Of a stretch of 51,910 nt of DNA, positions 16,659 to 25,147 are shown piece by piece. Source of the DNA: Paracoccaceae bacterium (GTDB lineage Bacteria; Pseudomonadota; Alphaproteobacteria; Rhodobacterales; Rhodobacteraceae); assembly GCA_020630695.1 (NCBI GenBank), contig JAHDIS010000022.1, positions 1-51,910 of the forward strand, in the 5' to 3' direction. Numbering within the stretch: the first letter of the stretch is position 1; each line of letters begins with the position of its first letter. Below the pieces are notes generated by a model that was not told the origin of the DNA, ran no database searches, and saw only the letters and a program-made list of their open reading frames with translations. Made by a program: the position numbers and the translations under genes.

Positions 16659-17948
16659 ATGCAGAAGTTACTGACCCAAGCGGAATGGATTGAGCGCGCA
16701 CAGGCTGTGTTGCCGGCGGGTGGGTTTGGCAATTTTGATCCGGGCATCATCATTGCGCGCGGACAGGGCAGCCGTGTCTGGGACGAAAATGACCGCGAAT
16801 ATGTCGACTACCTGATTGGTTCTGGCCCCATGCTGCTGGGGCACGGGCACCCGGAAGTCATGGAAGCTGTTCTAGAGCAACTGCCAAAAGGCATGACCTT
16901 TTTCGCCAACAACAGCAAAGGCATTGAACTGGCCGAAGCCATCGTGGATGCGGTGGCTTGCTGCGAACAGGTTCGGTTTGTTGCGTCCGGCGGCGAAGCT
17001 GACATGTACGCCATGCGGTTGGCGCGGGCCTACACGGGGCGGACCAAAATCCTGAAGTTCGAAGGCGGCTATCATGGCATGAGCGCTGAGGCTCAGATGA
17101 GCCTTGCACCCAATGCACGGGTGAACTTTCCCCAAGCAGTTCCTGACAGCGCGGGTATCCCCCAAGGCGTGGCCGATCAAATGTTGATCGCGCCGTACAA
17201 TGATCTGGCGGCTGTCGAAATGCTGCTGGCGGAAAACCCGGATGTCGCAGCGATCATAGTCGAGCCTTTGCAACGCATCATTCCTGCGTTGCCCGGATAT
17301 TTGCAGGGGCTTCGCAGACTGTGCACCCAGTATGGGGTTCTGTTGATATTCGATGAAATCGTGACAGGATTTCGATTGGCCTATGGCGGGGCGCAGGAGC
17401 GATATGGCGTGACGCCGGATATCTGCACATTGGGCAAGATCATTGGCGGTGGATTTCCATTGGCGGCGCTGGGCGCCAGCGCGGAAATCATGAAGCATTT
17501 CGACAAGTCTGTTGTCGGCGCTGCTGATTGGCTGATGCAACTGGGAACCCTGTCCGGAAATCCGGTCGCATCGGCGGCAGGCTTGAAGACGATGGAGGTG
17601 CTCAGGCGGGATGGGGCATATGCGCAATTGCGAAACAACGGCGAGCAGTTGCAAAACATGTTGTCTTCTGCGCTGACCAAAGCGGGCCTGGCGCATCAGA
17701 TCTGCGGGGACGAAACGCTTTTCGATGTCTATTTCACCGGGCAGGCCTGCACGGATTATCGAAACGCCCGGCACGACGATCCCGCCGTCAATGAACGCTT
17801 TAATCAGGTCTTGCGTGACAATGGCGTATTCAAGTCGCCCGGCAAACTCTATCCGTCCTTGGCCCTGACCGATGATGATTTTGAACTGACAAACCAAGCG
17901 ATCCAGCGGGCTGTTCAATCGATTGGAGAGATGCAGTTAGACGCTTGA
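16659..17948 (+). CDS. Class III aminotransferase / glutamate-semialdehyde-aminomutase-like enzyme
   Basis: A 429-residue fold-type I PLP enzyme. The PLP-binding lysine is Lys260 in TLGKIIGGGFP, preceded by LLIFDEIVTGFR, which holds the PLP aspartate. The closest family pattern is glutamate-1-semialdehyde 2,1-aminomutase-like proteins, many of which are not in haem synthesis but move or transfer amino groups in catabolic operons. ATG 16659 begins one base after the previous stop. It is the last gene of the plus-strand operon and would handle the primary amine left after full demethylation, or shift the amino group between carbons, feeding the aldehyde dehydrogenase of the opposite arm. Confidence 0.83.
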   Translation: MQKLLTQAEWIERAQAVLPAGGFGNFDPGIIIARGQGSRVWDENDREYVDYLIGSGPMLLGHGHPEVMEAVLEQLPKGMTFFANNSKGIELAEAIVDAVACCEQVRFVASGGEADMYAMRLARAYTGRTKILKFEGGYHGMSAEAQMSLAPNARVNFPQAVPDSAGIPQGVADQMLIAPYNDLAAVEMLLAENPDVAAIIVEPLQRIIPALPGYLQGLRRLCTQYGVLLIFDEIVTGFRLAYGGAQERYGVTPDICTLGKIIGGGFPLAALGASAEIMKHFDKSVVGAADWLMQLGTLSGNPVASAAGLKTMEVLRRDGAYAQLRNNGEQLQNMLSSALTKAGLAHQICGDETLFDVYFTGQACTDYRNARHDDPAVNERFNQVLRDNGVFKSPGKLYPSLALTDDDFELTNQAIQRAVQSIGEMQLDA

Positions 17949-17957
17949 TCAAGGTGT

Positions 17958-17991
17958 GGGACACCCGGGGCATTGAGCGACCGGGTGTTCC
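17958..17991. terminator. Bidirectional-type hairpin between convergent operon ends
   Basis: Bases 17958-17968 (GGGACACCCGG) pair with 17981-17991 (CCGGGTGTTCC), with one G-U pair and a 12-base loop. It lies 10 bp after the aminotransferase stop and 20 bp from the stop of the convergent acyl-CoA dehydrogenase gene. The U-run is weak. Confidence 0.6.
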
Positions 17992-18010
17992 ATATTGTGT
18001 CGTGCGCGGA

Positions 18011-19225
18011 TTAGGCGACGTTCTTTGCGTCGCGAAGTGTCGCGGCGCCACCGGCTTCGGCAAATCCCTTTGGGATTTGAAGATCGTCCAGCGTTGCTGC
18101 GCGCTTTTTCAAGGCCCGGCCGATCACAACGCGGCTGATCTCTGTTGTTCCGTCCACGATCCGCAGCATTTGTGACAGGCGGGACAAACGGTCCAGACCA
18201 TAGGGTTGTAGCAAGCCCATGCCGCCCAGCACCTGCGTGCAGGTATTGGCTGCTTTGACGGCTGCATCCGGAACAAAGCGTTTTGCATGGGCGGCCATCA
18301 AAGGACCTTCGGGCGTGCCAAGTGCTGCTGCGGCTTTGCGATACAGCAGTTGCGAGACTTCGAGATCCGTGGCGACTTCGCCCAGCATCCATTGAATGCC
18401 GTCGAGATCGAGGTTCTTGCCGCCAAACATCTTGCGGTTTTTTGAATAGGCCAGCGCCGTATCCAAAGCAGACTGCATCAGGCCACAACATCCGGAGGCA
18501 ATGGATACCCGGGCAATGTCGATGGCCATCAAAGACCCCTGCAAACCCTGGCCGACGGGCAGAATGATGTTTTCTTCGCTGACCACGACGTCATGCATGT
18601 ACATCTCTGACATGGGCAGGAAATTGTACGAGGGTGTTTGGTACTTCGGCCCAAAACTCAGGCCATGACTGTCGGCAGGAATGGCAATCATGGCCATGTC
18701 GTGGTGGCCCTGCTCATCTGTCGTTTTCACGACGGTGAAATAGATGTCTGCTTCGCCTGCCAGACTGACCCAAGCTTTTGCGCCATTGATCGTCCAGGTG
18801 CCGTCGCCGTTTATCGTGGCCTTGGTTTGCATCTGAACCGGGTCAGAGCCGGACTGAGGTTCTGTCAGAGCGAAATTGGCCAGCTTGCGACCCGAAGTCA
18901 GATCGCGTGCCCAAGTTTCCTTGAATGCGTCAGTGCCGTAGCCGCAACCTGCGAAGGTGCAGATGTTGTGCATGGAAAGTGCAAAGGCATAAGCGCCGTC
19001 ACCCAGTCCAAGCTGTTCATAAATCTGAATGCCTTCGGAGAGCGGCAGTCCCTGACCACCGAGTTCTTCGGGTGCATAGAGGCCCGTCAGGCCTGCGGCC
19101 CCAGCCAGATCAGAGGCGGCACGTGGCCAAACGCCAGCAGCGTTCCATGCGTCGACATTGGGCAAGATCACTTGTTTGGCGTGATCGTTTGCGGCTTGTA
19201 GCAGGGCGTTAAGCTTGTCGGACAT
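18011..19225 (-). CDS. Acyl-CoA dehydrogenase, with Asp at the usual catalytic Glu position
   Basis: A 404-residue flavoenzyme of the acyl-CoA dehydrogenase family. It contains the FAD-binding segment FALTEPQSGSDP and the C-terminal IVDGTTEISRVVIGR block. In medium-chain type enzymes the catalytic base is the Glu of YEGT; here the matching residue is Asp358 in IVDGT. Either the base is Asp or, as in isovaleryl-CoA dehydrogenase, a Glu elsewhere acts. It would introduce an alpha,beta double bond into an acyl-CoA and pass electrons to ETF. It sits 183 bp downstream of an AraC-type regulator on the same strand and converges with the betaine-type operon, so it may or may not serve that pathway. 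Confidence 0.87.
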   Translation of the reverse strand: MSDKLNALLQAANDHAKQVILPNVDAWNAAGVWPRAASDLAGAAGLTGLYAPEELGGQGLPLSEGIQIYEQLGLGDGAYAFALSMHNICTFAGCGYGTDAFKETWARDLTSGRKLANFALTEPQSGSDPVQMQTKATINGDGTWTINGAKAWVSLAGEADIYFTVVKTTDEQGHHDMAMIAIPADSHGLSFGPKYQTPSYNFLPMSEMYMHDVVVSEENIILPVGQGLQGSLMAIDIARVSIASGCCGLMQSALDTALAYSKNRKMFGGKNLDLDGIQWMLGEVATDLEVSQLLYRKAAAALGTPEGPLMAAHAKRFVPDAAVKAANTCTQVLGGMGLLQPYGLDRLSRLSQMLRIVDGTTEISRVVIGRALKKRAATLDDLQIPKGFAEAGGAATLRDAKNVA

Positions 19226-19408
19226 GTCTTGCGTCGACTCCTGTGATATTGTCGAAAGCCGCCACTGATATACGGTCTCAGCGGCAGTTAATAATTGTGA
19301 TTGCGCAGAAATTTCCGTAAAAATCCCTGTATTTTGCCAAAGTATGCAGAGAAAAGCCCTTTTGAAATCTCTTGCCGTGACAATCCATTGTCCAAAAGTG
19401 ACAAAAAT

Positions 19409-20434
19409 TCAGCGCTTGCGGAACGATCTTCTGTATGACGTTGGCGTGCTGCCGGTCCACCTTTGAAAGGCACGATGAAAATTTGCGGCAGATGAAAACC
19501 CAACGCCCTGCGCGATCGTTTCCACACTTTTGAATCCGGATTGCAGATCTCGGATTGCGATGTCACGCCGGAGCGCATCCTTGATGCCCTGAAAGGATGT
19601 TCCATCTGCATCCAGTCGCCGGATCAGTGTCCGTGGTGTCATATTCATGACGCGCGCTGTCCGCTCCAGAGTCGCATCGCTCCAATCGCTCTGGCTGAGC
19701 AAAGTACGAACCCGCAAGGACTGGGTGTGCTCACGAGAACTGGTAAACACCCAGTCCCTCGGCGCGTTCTTCAGAAAGTCGTTCAGGTCTGCCGGGCTGC
19801 GAGGTTCAACCGGACCAAAGGCACTGGGGTCGAACGTCATGCATGTGTTGGCTTGGCCAAACTGAATGGCTGCGGGGAAGATAATGGCATAGTCCTGATC
19901 AAAGTCAGGCCGATCAAAAACGAAATCGACCCCTTTGATTGGCACTTCGTGTCCAGCCAGCCATGACAAAAGCCCATGGGCAAGCTTCAGGATCAGCATG
20001 TGACCAAAGCGCTGAACGGGCGCATTGTCGTGTGGTTGTAGATGCAGCTGTACGAGATTGTCGGTTTCTGTCAGTCTGAACTGGTAGTCATCCAATAGCA
20101 GGTTCCAGAACGTCGAAAAACGGTAGAGCGCGGCGGGCAGAGAGCGCGCTTCGCGAACGGATGTCAGCAAATGCTGAAGCGCGCGGGGTCGGATCGGGCG
20201 GCTCCAGAGGCCCATCATTTCGTCGCCGGTTTCAACGGCGGCCAGTTGATACAGACAGACGATTTGATCCAGCGTGACCCGCCCATAGAGTTGCCCGGTC
20301 TCTGCGATCAGATCGGAACGCTGGATCAGCGATTTGTATTGCGCGTCCGAACACAGCGCCCGCAAAGCGATCAGCCAGTCTTCTATGAACTGGCTTGAAA
20401 CGGTTGATAGGATGGTCGGTCGATCCTGCGTCAT
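19409..20434 (-). CDS. AraC-family transcriptional regulator
   Basis: A 341-residue regulator. Its N-terminal arabinose-binding-like (Arabinose_bd type) effector domain (about residues 20-200) is followed by a C-terminal AraC double helix-turn-helix (about 235-335; TLERTARVMNMTPRTLIRRL, then VETIAQGVGFSSAANFHRAF). ATG 20434 (MTQDRPTIL) is chosen because the frame extending to 20863 is only the antisense of nasT. The gene is divergent from nasT with 145 bp between the starts. The likely target is the acyl-CoA dehydrogenase immediately downstream; control of the nitrate genes is possible but less usual for this family. The effector is unknown. Confidence 0.85.
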   Translation of the reverse strand: MTQDRPTILSTVSSQFIEDWLIALRALCSDAQYKSLIQRSDLIAETGQLYGRVTLDQIVCLYQLAAVETGDEMMGLWSRPIRPRALQHLLTSVREARSLPAALYRFSTFWNLLLDDYQFRLTETDNLVQLHLQPHDNAPVQRFGHMLILKLAHGLLSWLAGHEVPIKGVDFVFDRPDFDQDYAIIFPAAIQFGQANTCMTFDPSAFGPVEPRSPADLNDFLKNAPRDWVFTSSREHTQSLRVRTLLSQSDWSDATLERTARVMNMTPRTLIRRLDADGTSFQGIKDALRRDIAIRDLQSGFKSVETIAQGVGFSSAANFHRAFQRWTGSTPTSYRRSFRKR

Positions 20435-20579
20435 GACCCGTATTGCGCTACCACTGAACTTTGGGAAATGCCGCAAAAATGTGCAGCTTCCGCTTTTTGC
20501 ACAGGCTGATTGCCTTTCGGTTGGTGGTTTTGCCGCAATTGCGTTGCATCTGATTTCTGTTTTTTGCCACTGCACCGCT
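20435..20579. promoter_or_regulatory. Divergent promoter region, AraC gene / nasT
   Basis: These 145 bp between divergent starts must hold promoters for both directions. A plus-strand TTGG-N9-CCGCAA stretch at about 20519-20535 has GG and GC ten bases apart, the sigma-54 spacing, but it lacks the rest of the consensus. Treat it as a weak candidate only. Confidence 0.4.
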
Positions 20580-21164
20580 ATGGCAGAAAAACTAACAGTC
20601 GTCGTGGTCGAAGAAGACCGAGACCGTGCGCTTGGGATCGTAGATGCACTTACGGCCGCAGAAGATTGCGATGTTTTCGTGATCGGAAATGCCAGCGGCC
20701 TCGCACGGAAGATTGCGGCCCATGTGCCGGACATTGTCCTGATCGACATCGACAATCCAACACGGGACATGATGGAGGAACTGACGCTGGCCTCCGGTCC
20801 CTTGGATCGGCCGGTCGCGATGTTCGTGTCCGGTGCCGCGGGCGGACTTGCGCAGGCGGCCATCGAAGCTGGCGTGTCGGCCTATGTTGTCGATGGACTG
20901 TCGCCCGAACGGATTAAACCGGTGATGGATACGGCAATTGCGCGGTTTTCCATGGTCCGGCAAATGCGCAACGAATTGGCTGAAACGCGCCGCGCGCTGG
21001 AAGAGCGCAAGGTGATTGATCGTGCCAAGGGGCTTTTGATGAAGGCCAAAGGCATCGACGAAGACGCGGCCTATGCCTTGCTGCGCAAGACAGCGATGGA
21101 TCAGGGAAGGCGCGTGGCAGACGTTGCCGAAGCGCTTGTGACTGCGTCGGGGTTGTTGGGATGA
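20580..21164 (+). CDS. nasT: NasT-type ANTAR antitermination regulator
   Basis: A 194-residue protein. The N-terminal receiver-like domain (VVVVEEDRDRALGIVDAL; VLIDIDNPT near the phospho-acceptor position) is joined by a helix to a C-terminal ANTAR RNA-binding domain (about 130-190: VIDRAKGLLMKAKGIDEDAAYALLRK). In nitrate assimilation NasT is held by NasS; nitrate or nitrite frees it to bind leader RNA and prevent termination. ATG 20580 starts the conserved domain; an in-frame extension upstream is not homologous. It overlaps nasS by 4 bp. A structured leader lies upstream of nrtA in the same operon, which fits the known mechanism. Confidence 0.92.
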   Translation: MAEKLTVVVVEEDRDRALGIVDALTAAEDCDVFVIGNASGLARKIAAHVPDIVLIDIDNPTRDMMEELTLASGPLDRPVAMFVSGAAGGLAQAAIEAGVSAYVVDGLSPERIKPVMDTAIARFSMVRQMRNELAETRRALEERKVIDRAKGLLMKAKGIDEDAAYALLRKTAMDQGRRVADVAEALVTASGLLG

Positions 21165-22336
21165 AGACAGTTTCGATACCTGTCGCATATGTGCCGCTCG
21201 TGGATGCGGCACCGCTGATTGTTGCGCATGAAATGGGATTTGCCGAAGCAGAGGGCATCGCGCTCGATTTGATTGCCGCGCCTTCCTGGTCGTCGGTTCG
21301 GGACATGCTGGCCTTTGGCCGCGTTGATGCCGCGCATATGCTGTCCCCGATCCCAATAGCCATGGCGATGCACCTTGGCGGGGTTTCGACACCCTTGTCG
21401 GCGGTTTCCGTCATGTCCGTGAATGGCAATGTTATCGGTGTTGGAAACGCGCTTGAGAATGCATTGCGGGCAAAGGGCTATGGATTTGACTTTGCCGATC
21501 CGATCGCCGCAGCGCGCGCGCTGGCGTCGGTGCAAAAGCGCCCTTTGACATTCGGCGTGCCGTTTCCCTTCTCGATGCATGTCGAATTGCTGAATTATTG
21601 GGGCGAGGCTACGCAGATTGCAGATCAGGGGATCGAAATCCGGACAGTGCCGCCACCTCTGATGGCCAGCGCATTGGCTGCCGGAGACGTTGATGCCTTT
21701 TGTGTTGGCGAGCCGTGGGGGTCGGTAGCTGTCGAACAGGGCGTTGGTGCGCTGCTATTGCCTGGCAAAGCCATTTGGAATTTCGCACCAGAAAAAGTTC
21801 TGGCAACCCGCAGTGACTGGGCCGACACCGAACCGGATCTGGTCGGTCGTCTGATGCGCGCAGTCTGGCGGGCAGGCCGGTGGCTTGCTCAGCCTCAAAG
21901 CCGAAGCACAGCCAGCGAACTTTTGTCCCGAAAGGCCTATCTCGACGTTTCGGCAGAACTGATCGACAGGGCCTTGACCGGCCAATTGACCGTGTCGGCG
22001 CGCGGCGAACAAAGACAGGTGGATCATTTCGTGGAGTTCCATGCAGGGGCTGCAACATTCCCTTGGCGCAGTCAGGCAAAATGGATCGCCAACCGATTGG
22101 CTCGCGTGCACGGGATACCCACAGATCAGGCCAATGAGGCTGCGTTTGGCGTTTTCCGTGCTGACCTGCACAGACAACACATGGTGCCAACGGGCGGAGA
22201 TCTGCCCGGCGCGTCGGAAAAGGTCGAAGGTTCGATTCGCGTCGAAACGCCGGTTGCGTCGGCTCAGGGCAGCCTCCGACTGTTGCCCGATGCATTCTTT
22301 GACAGCCGCGTTTTTGATCCCTCTGCGGTCAGGTGA
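21161..22336 (+). CDS. nasS: NasS-type cytoplasmic nitrate/nitrite sensor
   Basis: A 391-residue protein of the NrtA/CmpA solute-binding family that begins directly with the mature fold (VSIPVAYVPLVDAAPLIVAHE) and has no signal peptide. It is therefore a cytoplasmic sensor, not a transporter subunit. It pairs with NasT, whose stop overlaps its ATG (ATGA). NasS binds NasT without nitrate and releases it when nitrate or nitrite is bound. The motif PFSMHVELLNYW and the FCVGEPWG segment are shared with NrtA, encoded two genes later. Confidence 0.92.
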   Translation: MKTVSIPVAYVPLVDAAPLIVAHEMGFAEAEGIALDLIAAPSWSSVRDMLAFGRVDAAHMLSPIPIAMAMHLGGVSTPLSAVSVMSVNGNVIGVGNALENALRAKGYGFDFADPIAAARALASVQKRPLTFGVPFPFSMHVELLNYWGEATQIADQGIEIRTVPPPLMASALAAGDVDAFCVGEPWGSVAVEQGVGALLLPGKAIWNFAPEKVLATRSDWADTEPDLVGRLMRAVWRAGRWLAQPQSRSTASELLSRKAYLDVSAELIDRALTGQLTVSARGEQRQVDHFVEFHAGAATFPWRSQAKWIANRLARVHGIPTDQANEAAFGVFRADLHRQHMVPTGGDLPGASEKVEGSIRVETPVASAQGSLRLLPDAFFDSRVFDPSAVR

Positions 22337-22604
22337 TCAATTCTTAGGCAGATTTTTCGACTGAAAGCGGAATCTCAGCAGGTTTGAACGGAAAAACCAA
22401 AGTATGGCTTTTCAAAATGCTGCGCTGCCGCAAAACTCTAATCACAGGCCTGCAACGGGGTGGGCCTCGTCGAATTCCTTCCCACTGACAGGGAAATTCT
22501 GAGCAAGGTCGCTCGCTCTCCGCTGAACATATTCGGCGGGCAGTGAACGGCCTTTTTTGCGTTTGCCCGGCACCTCCTCATTTCCGGGCACTTCGAAAGG
22601 ACAG
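22337..22604 (+). promoter_or_regulatory. nrt/nas leader with antitermination-type hairpins
   Basis: A 268-bp leader between nasS and nrtA. A small hairpin at 22479-22495 (TTCCC/GGGAA, loop ACTGACA) precedes a 7-bp stem with hexaloop at 22520-22539 (CCGCTGA, loop ACATAT, TCGGCGG). Both loops start with A; the first also has G at position 4, like ANTAR target loops, and the second does not. A terminator-like stem encloses the second hairpin. A further 6-bp perfect hairpin (22565-22570 with 22584-22589, GCCCGG/CCGGGC) lies just before the ribosome binding site. This is the expected target of NasT, though the match to the ANTAR RNA consensus is only partial. Confidence 0.65.
22505..22558 (+). 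terminator. Attenuator-like terminator in the nas leader
   Basis: AAGGTCG (22505-22511) pairs with CGGCCTT (22548-22554), with one G-U pair, enclosing the 22520-22539 hairpin. A run of six T's at 22553-22558 follows. Flanking GCAA and TTGC can extend the stem. The position between the sensor genes and the structural genes fits conditional termination relieved by NasT. Confidence 0.6.
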
Positions 22605-22607
22605 ATG

Positions 22608-23975
22608 ATGAAAAACCTTCTTCTCGGCCTCGTGACGACCACGGCTCTGGCCAGTCCGGCCTTTGCCGAAATGCTTGAGCTTGAAAAAGACGAACTGACA
22701 TTCGGCTTTATCAAGCTGACCGACATGGCGCCTCTCGCGGTTGCCTATGAGAATGGCTACTTCCTCGATGAAGGGCTGTTTGTAACGCTTGAAGCGCAGG
22801 CCAACTGGAAGGTGCTATTGGATGGTGTGATCGATGGCCAGCTGGACGGCGCGCATATGCTGGCAGGTCAGCCGCTGGCGGCGACCATCGGCTTTGGCAC
22901 TGAGGCCCACATCATCACACCGTTTTCCATGGACCTGAACGGCAACGGCATCACAGTCTCCAACGAGGTTTGGGAAAAGATGCTGCCGCATATCCCCAAG
23001 ATGGATGACGGTCGCCCGCAACACCCGATCAGCGCCGAAGCGCTCGCGCCTGTCGTCGAAGAATTTGCTGCCGAAGGTAAGCCGTTCAACATGGGAATGG
23101 TTTTCCCGGTTTCGACGCATAACTATGAATTGCGCTACTGGCTGGCGGCGGGTGGACTGCATCCCGGTTATTACAGCCCGGAAAACGTGACTGGTCAGAT
23201 CGGCGCAGATGTCTTCCTTTCGGTTACGCCTCCGCCGCAGATGCCGGCCACGCTCGAGGCCGGTACGATCTATGGGTACTGCGTTGGTGAGCCATGGAAC
23301 CAACAGGCGGTGTTCAAAGGGATCGGTGTCCCGGTCATCACGGATTATCAGCTGTGGAAGAACAACCCTGAAAAGGTCTTTGGCATTACGGCCGAATTTG
23401 CCGAAAAGTACCCAAACACCACGCTTGCGGTGACCAAGGCGCTGATCCGCGCTGCGATCTGGCTGGATGAAAACGAGAACGCCAACCGGCCCGAGGCGGT
23501 CGAAATCCTGTCTCGTCCGGAATACGTCGGCGCAGACTACGAAGTAATTGCCAACTCGATGACCGGGTTCTTTGAATTCGAGAAAGGCGACAAGCGCGAT
23601 ATCCCGGATTTCAACGTGTTCTTCCGCTACAATGCGACATATCCGTTCTACTCTGATGCGATCTGGTATCTGACCCAGATGCGCCGCTGGGGACAGATTG
23701 CCGAGCCCAAGTCCGACGCTTGGTACGATGAGGTCGCCAAGAAGGTCTACAAGCCCGAAATCTATCTCGAAGCGGCCAAGCTGCTGGTCGATGAGGGGCT
23801 GGCCAACGAGGCCGATTTCCCCTGGGATAGCGATGGGTACAAGGCGCCGACACCTGCGGCCGACATCATTGACGGCATTCCATACGACGGTCGTGCCCCG
23901 AATGCCTATCTCCAAAGCCTGCCGATTGGCCTGAAGGCTGAACAGAAGATCGTTGGCAACGAGGTCGAAGGCTAA
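22608..23975 (+). CDS. nrtA: Nitrate ABC transporter substrate-binding protein
   Basis: A protein of about 455 residues with a clear Sec signal peptide ([20 protein letters not shown]), then the mature NrtA-type fold starting near [19 protein letters not shown]. It captures nitrate (possibly nitrite) in the periplasm and delivers it to NrtB. ATG 22608 sits seven bases after AAAGGA; ATG 22605 is three bases upstream and also possible. It is the first structural gene after the NasT-controlled leader. A long hairpin follows its stop and probably stabilises the nrtA message relative to the membrane subunits. Confidence 0.93.
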   Translation: MKNLLLGLVTTTALASPAFAEMLELEKDELTFGFIKLTDMAPLAVAYENGYFLDEGLFVTLEAQANWKVLLDGVIDGQLDGAHMLAGQPLAATIGFGTEAHIITPFSMDLNGNGITVSNEVWEKMLPHIPKMDDGRPQHPISAEALAPVVEEFAAEGKPFNMGMVFPVSTHNYELRYWLAAGGLHPGYYSPENVTGQIGADVFLSVTPPPQMPATLEAGTIYGYCVGEPWNQQAVFKGIGVPVITDYQLWKNNPEKVFGITAEFAEKYPNTTLAVTKALIRAAIWLDENENANRPEAVEILSRPEYVGADYEVIANSMTGFFEFEKGDKRDIPDFNVFFRYNATYPFYSDAIWYLTQMRRWGQIAEPKSDAWYDEVAKKVYKPEIYLEAAKLLVDEGLANEADFPWDSDGYKAPTPAADIIDGIPYDGRAPNAYLQSLPIGLKAEQKIVGNEVEG

Positions 23976-23990
23976 CCCCAGCCAAAGCCA

Positions 23991-24025
23991 GATCCCGCTC
24001 TGATTTTTAGAAACAGGGCGGGATC
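23991..24025 (+). other. Intercistronic 12-bp hairpin after nrtA
   Basis: Bases 23991-24002 (GATCCCGCTCTG) pair with 24014-24025 (CAGGGCGGGATC), with one G-U pair and an 11-base loop, in the gap between nrtA and nrtB. No U-run follows. It probably acts as a 3' stabiliser or partial attenuator giving excess binding protein. Confidence 0.7.
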
Positions 24026-24065
24026 GATCCCCGCATTCAATTGTCTGACCTGAAGGCAGAAAAAC

Positions 24066-25142
24066 ATGACAACCGTTGACCCGAATTTTTCCGATGACGC
24101 AGAGCGCGAAGCGCGCCGTGCCCGGCTTTTCACCCGCATCAACACCGCCGACAAATGGTTTCAGGTTCTGGGACTGAGCTGGCTTACCCCGGTTCTCAAA
24201 GCGGCCGCAGGTGACAATCCAAAGGCACAAGCCAAGGAAATCTGGCGCCTGTTGGCGGTGCCGTTGCTGGCGATCTTCGCCTTTTTGTTGATGTGGGGCA
24301 CGTTGGCGCCAAAGGTCCAGACTTCGCTCGGCGCGGTTCCCGGACCCAGCCAAGTCTGGACAGAAGCGGTCAACCTGCACAAGGACGCTCAGGCCAAGGC
24401 GGAAAGCAAAGCCAAGTTCGAAGCCAAGGTCGCGCAACTGAACGAACGCCTGATCGCGCAGGGCAAGGAACCCAAGACGCGTGCTTACACCGGTGCTCCG
24501 ACGTACTATCAGCAGATCTGGACATCGATCAAAACGGTCTTTTTCGGGTTTTTGATTGCGACTGTCGTGGCGGTTCCGCTGGGCATCGCAGCAGGTTTGT
24601 CACCGACGGCCAATGCCGCGCTGAATCCCTTGATCCAGATATTCAAACCGGTCTCGCCCTTGGCGTGGTTGCCGATCGTGACGATGATTGTGTCGGCTGT
24701 TTATGTCACGCAGGACGGCTGGTTCGCAAAATCGTTCCTGATCTCGGCGATCACCGTGACGCTATGCTCGCTCTGGCCGACCCTGATCAACACTTCTCTG
24801 GGCGTTGCTTCGATCGACAAGGATCTCGTCAATGTGTCGAAGGTCCTGAAGATGAACACCTATACCAAGATCACCAAGCTGGTGTTGCCCTCTGCGCTGC
24901 CACTTATCTTTACCGGTCTGCGTCTCAGCCTTGGAGTCGGTTGGATGGTTCTGATCGCGGCGGAAATGCTCGCGCAGAACCCTGGTCTGGGAAAATTCGT
25001 CTGGGATGAATTCCAAAATGGGTCGTCCAGTTCACTCGCCAAGATCATGGTTGCTGTCTTCACCATCGGGATCATTGGGTTCCTGCTGGATCGGGTGATG
25101 TATGCGCTGCAGTCCCTGTTCACCTTTTCGAATAATCGGTGA
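24066..25142 (+). CDS. nrtB: Nitrate ABC transporter permease
   Basis: A 358-residue integral membrane protein. A long cytoplasmic N-terminus and first membrane helix (LAVPLLAIFAFLLMWGTLAP region) precede a BPD_transp_1 domain, with the EAA-type loop near VSKVLKMNTYTKITKLVLP and multiple hydrophobic helices. An insert of about 60 residues rich in Lys, Ala and Glu (KDAQAKAESKAKFEAKVAQL), probably coiled coil, lies between the first helix and the permease core, typical of NrtB from this group. It forms the membrane channel of the nitrate importer. Its stop overlaps the likely GTG start region of the ATPase gene. Confidence 0.92.
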   Translation: MTTVDPNFSDDAEREARRARLFTRINTADKWFQVLGLSWLTPVLKAAAGDNPKAQAKEIWRLLAVPLLAIFAFLLMWGTLAPKVQTSLGAVPGPSQVWTEAVNLHKDAQAKAESKAKFEAKVAQLNERLIAQGKEPKTRAYTGAPTYYQQIWTSIKTVFFGFLIATVVAVPLGIAAGLSPTANAALNPLIQIFKPVSPLAWLPIVTMIVSAVYVTQDGWFAKSFLISAITVTLCSLWPTLINTSLGVASIDKDLVNVSKVLKMNTYTKITKLVLPSALPLIFTGLRLSLGVGWMVLIAAEMLAQNPGLGKFVWDEFQNGSSSSLAKIMVAVFTIGIIGFLLDRVMYALQSLFTFSNNR

Positions 25143-25147
25143 TCGCG

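Noticed and set aside
16659-17948. True glutamate-1-semialdehyde aminomutase (hemL)
   Set aside because: Its place in a catabolic operon and lack of linkage to haem genes make a pathway-specific paralogue more likely.
21161-22336. NasS read as a second nitrate-binding transport protein
   Set aside because: No signal peptide and overlap with nasT; it fits the cytoplasmic sensor role.
22402-22420. Possible sigma-54 promoter in the nas leader (GG and GC elements)
   Set aside because: The GG to GC spacing is 11 rather than 10 bases and the flanking consensus is poor.
22815-24437. 540-residue minus-strand frame opposite nrtA and nrtB
   Set aside because: Antisense of strongly supported transporter genes, with no start signal or domain.
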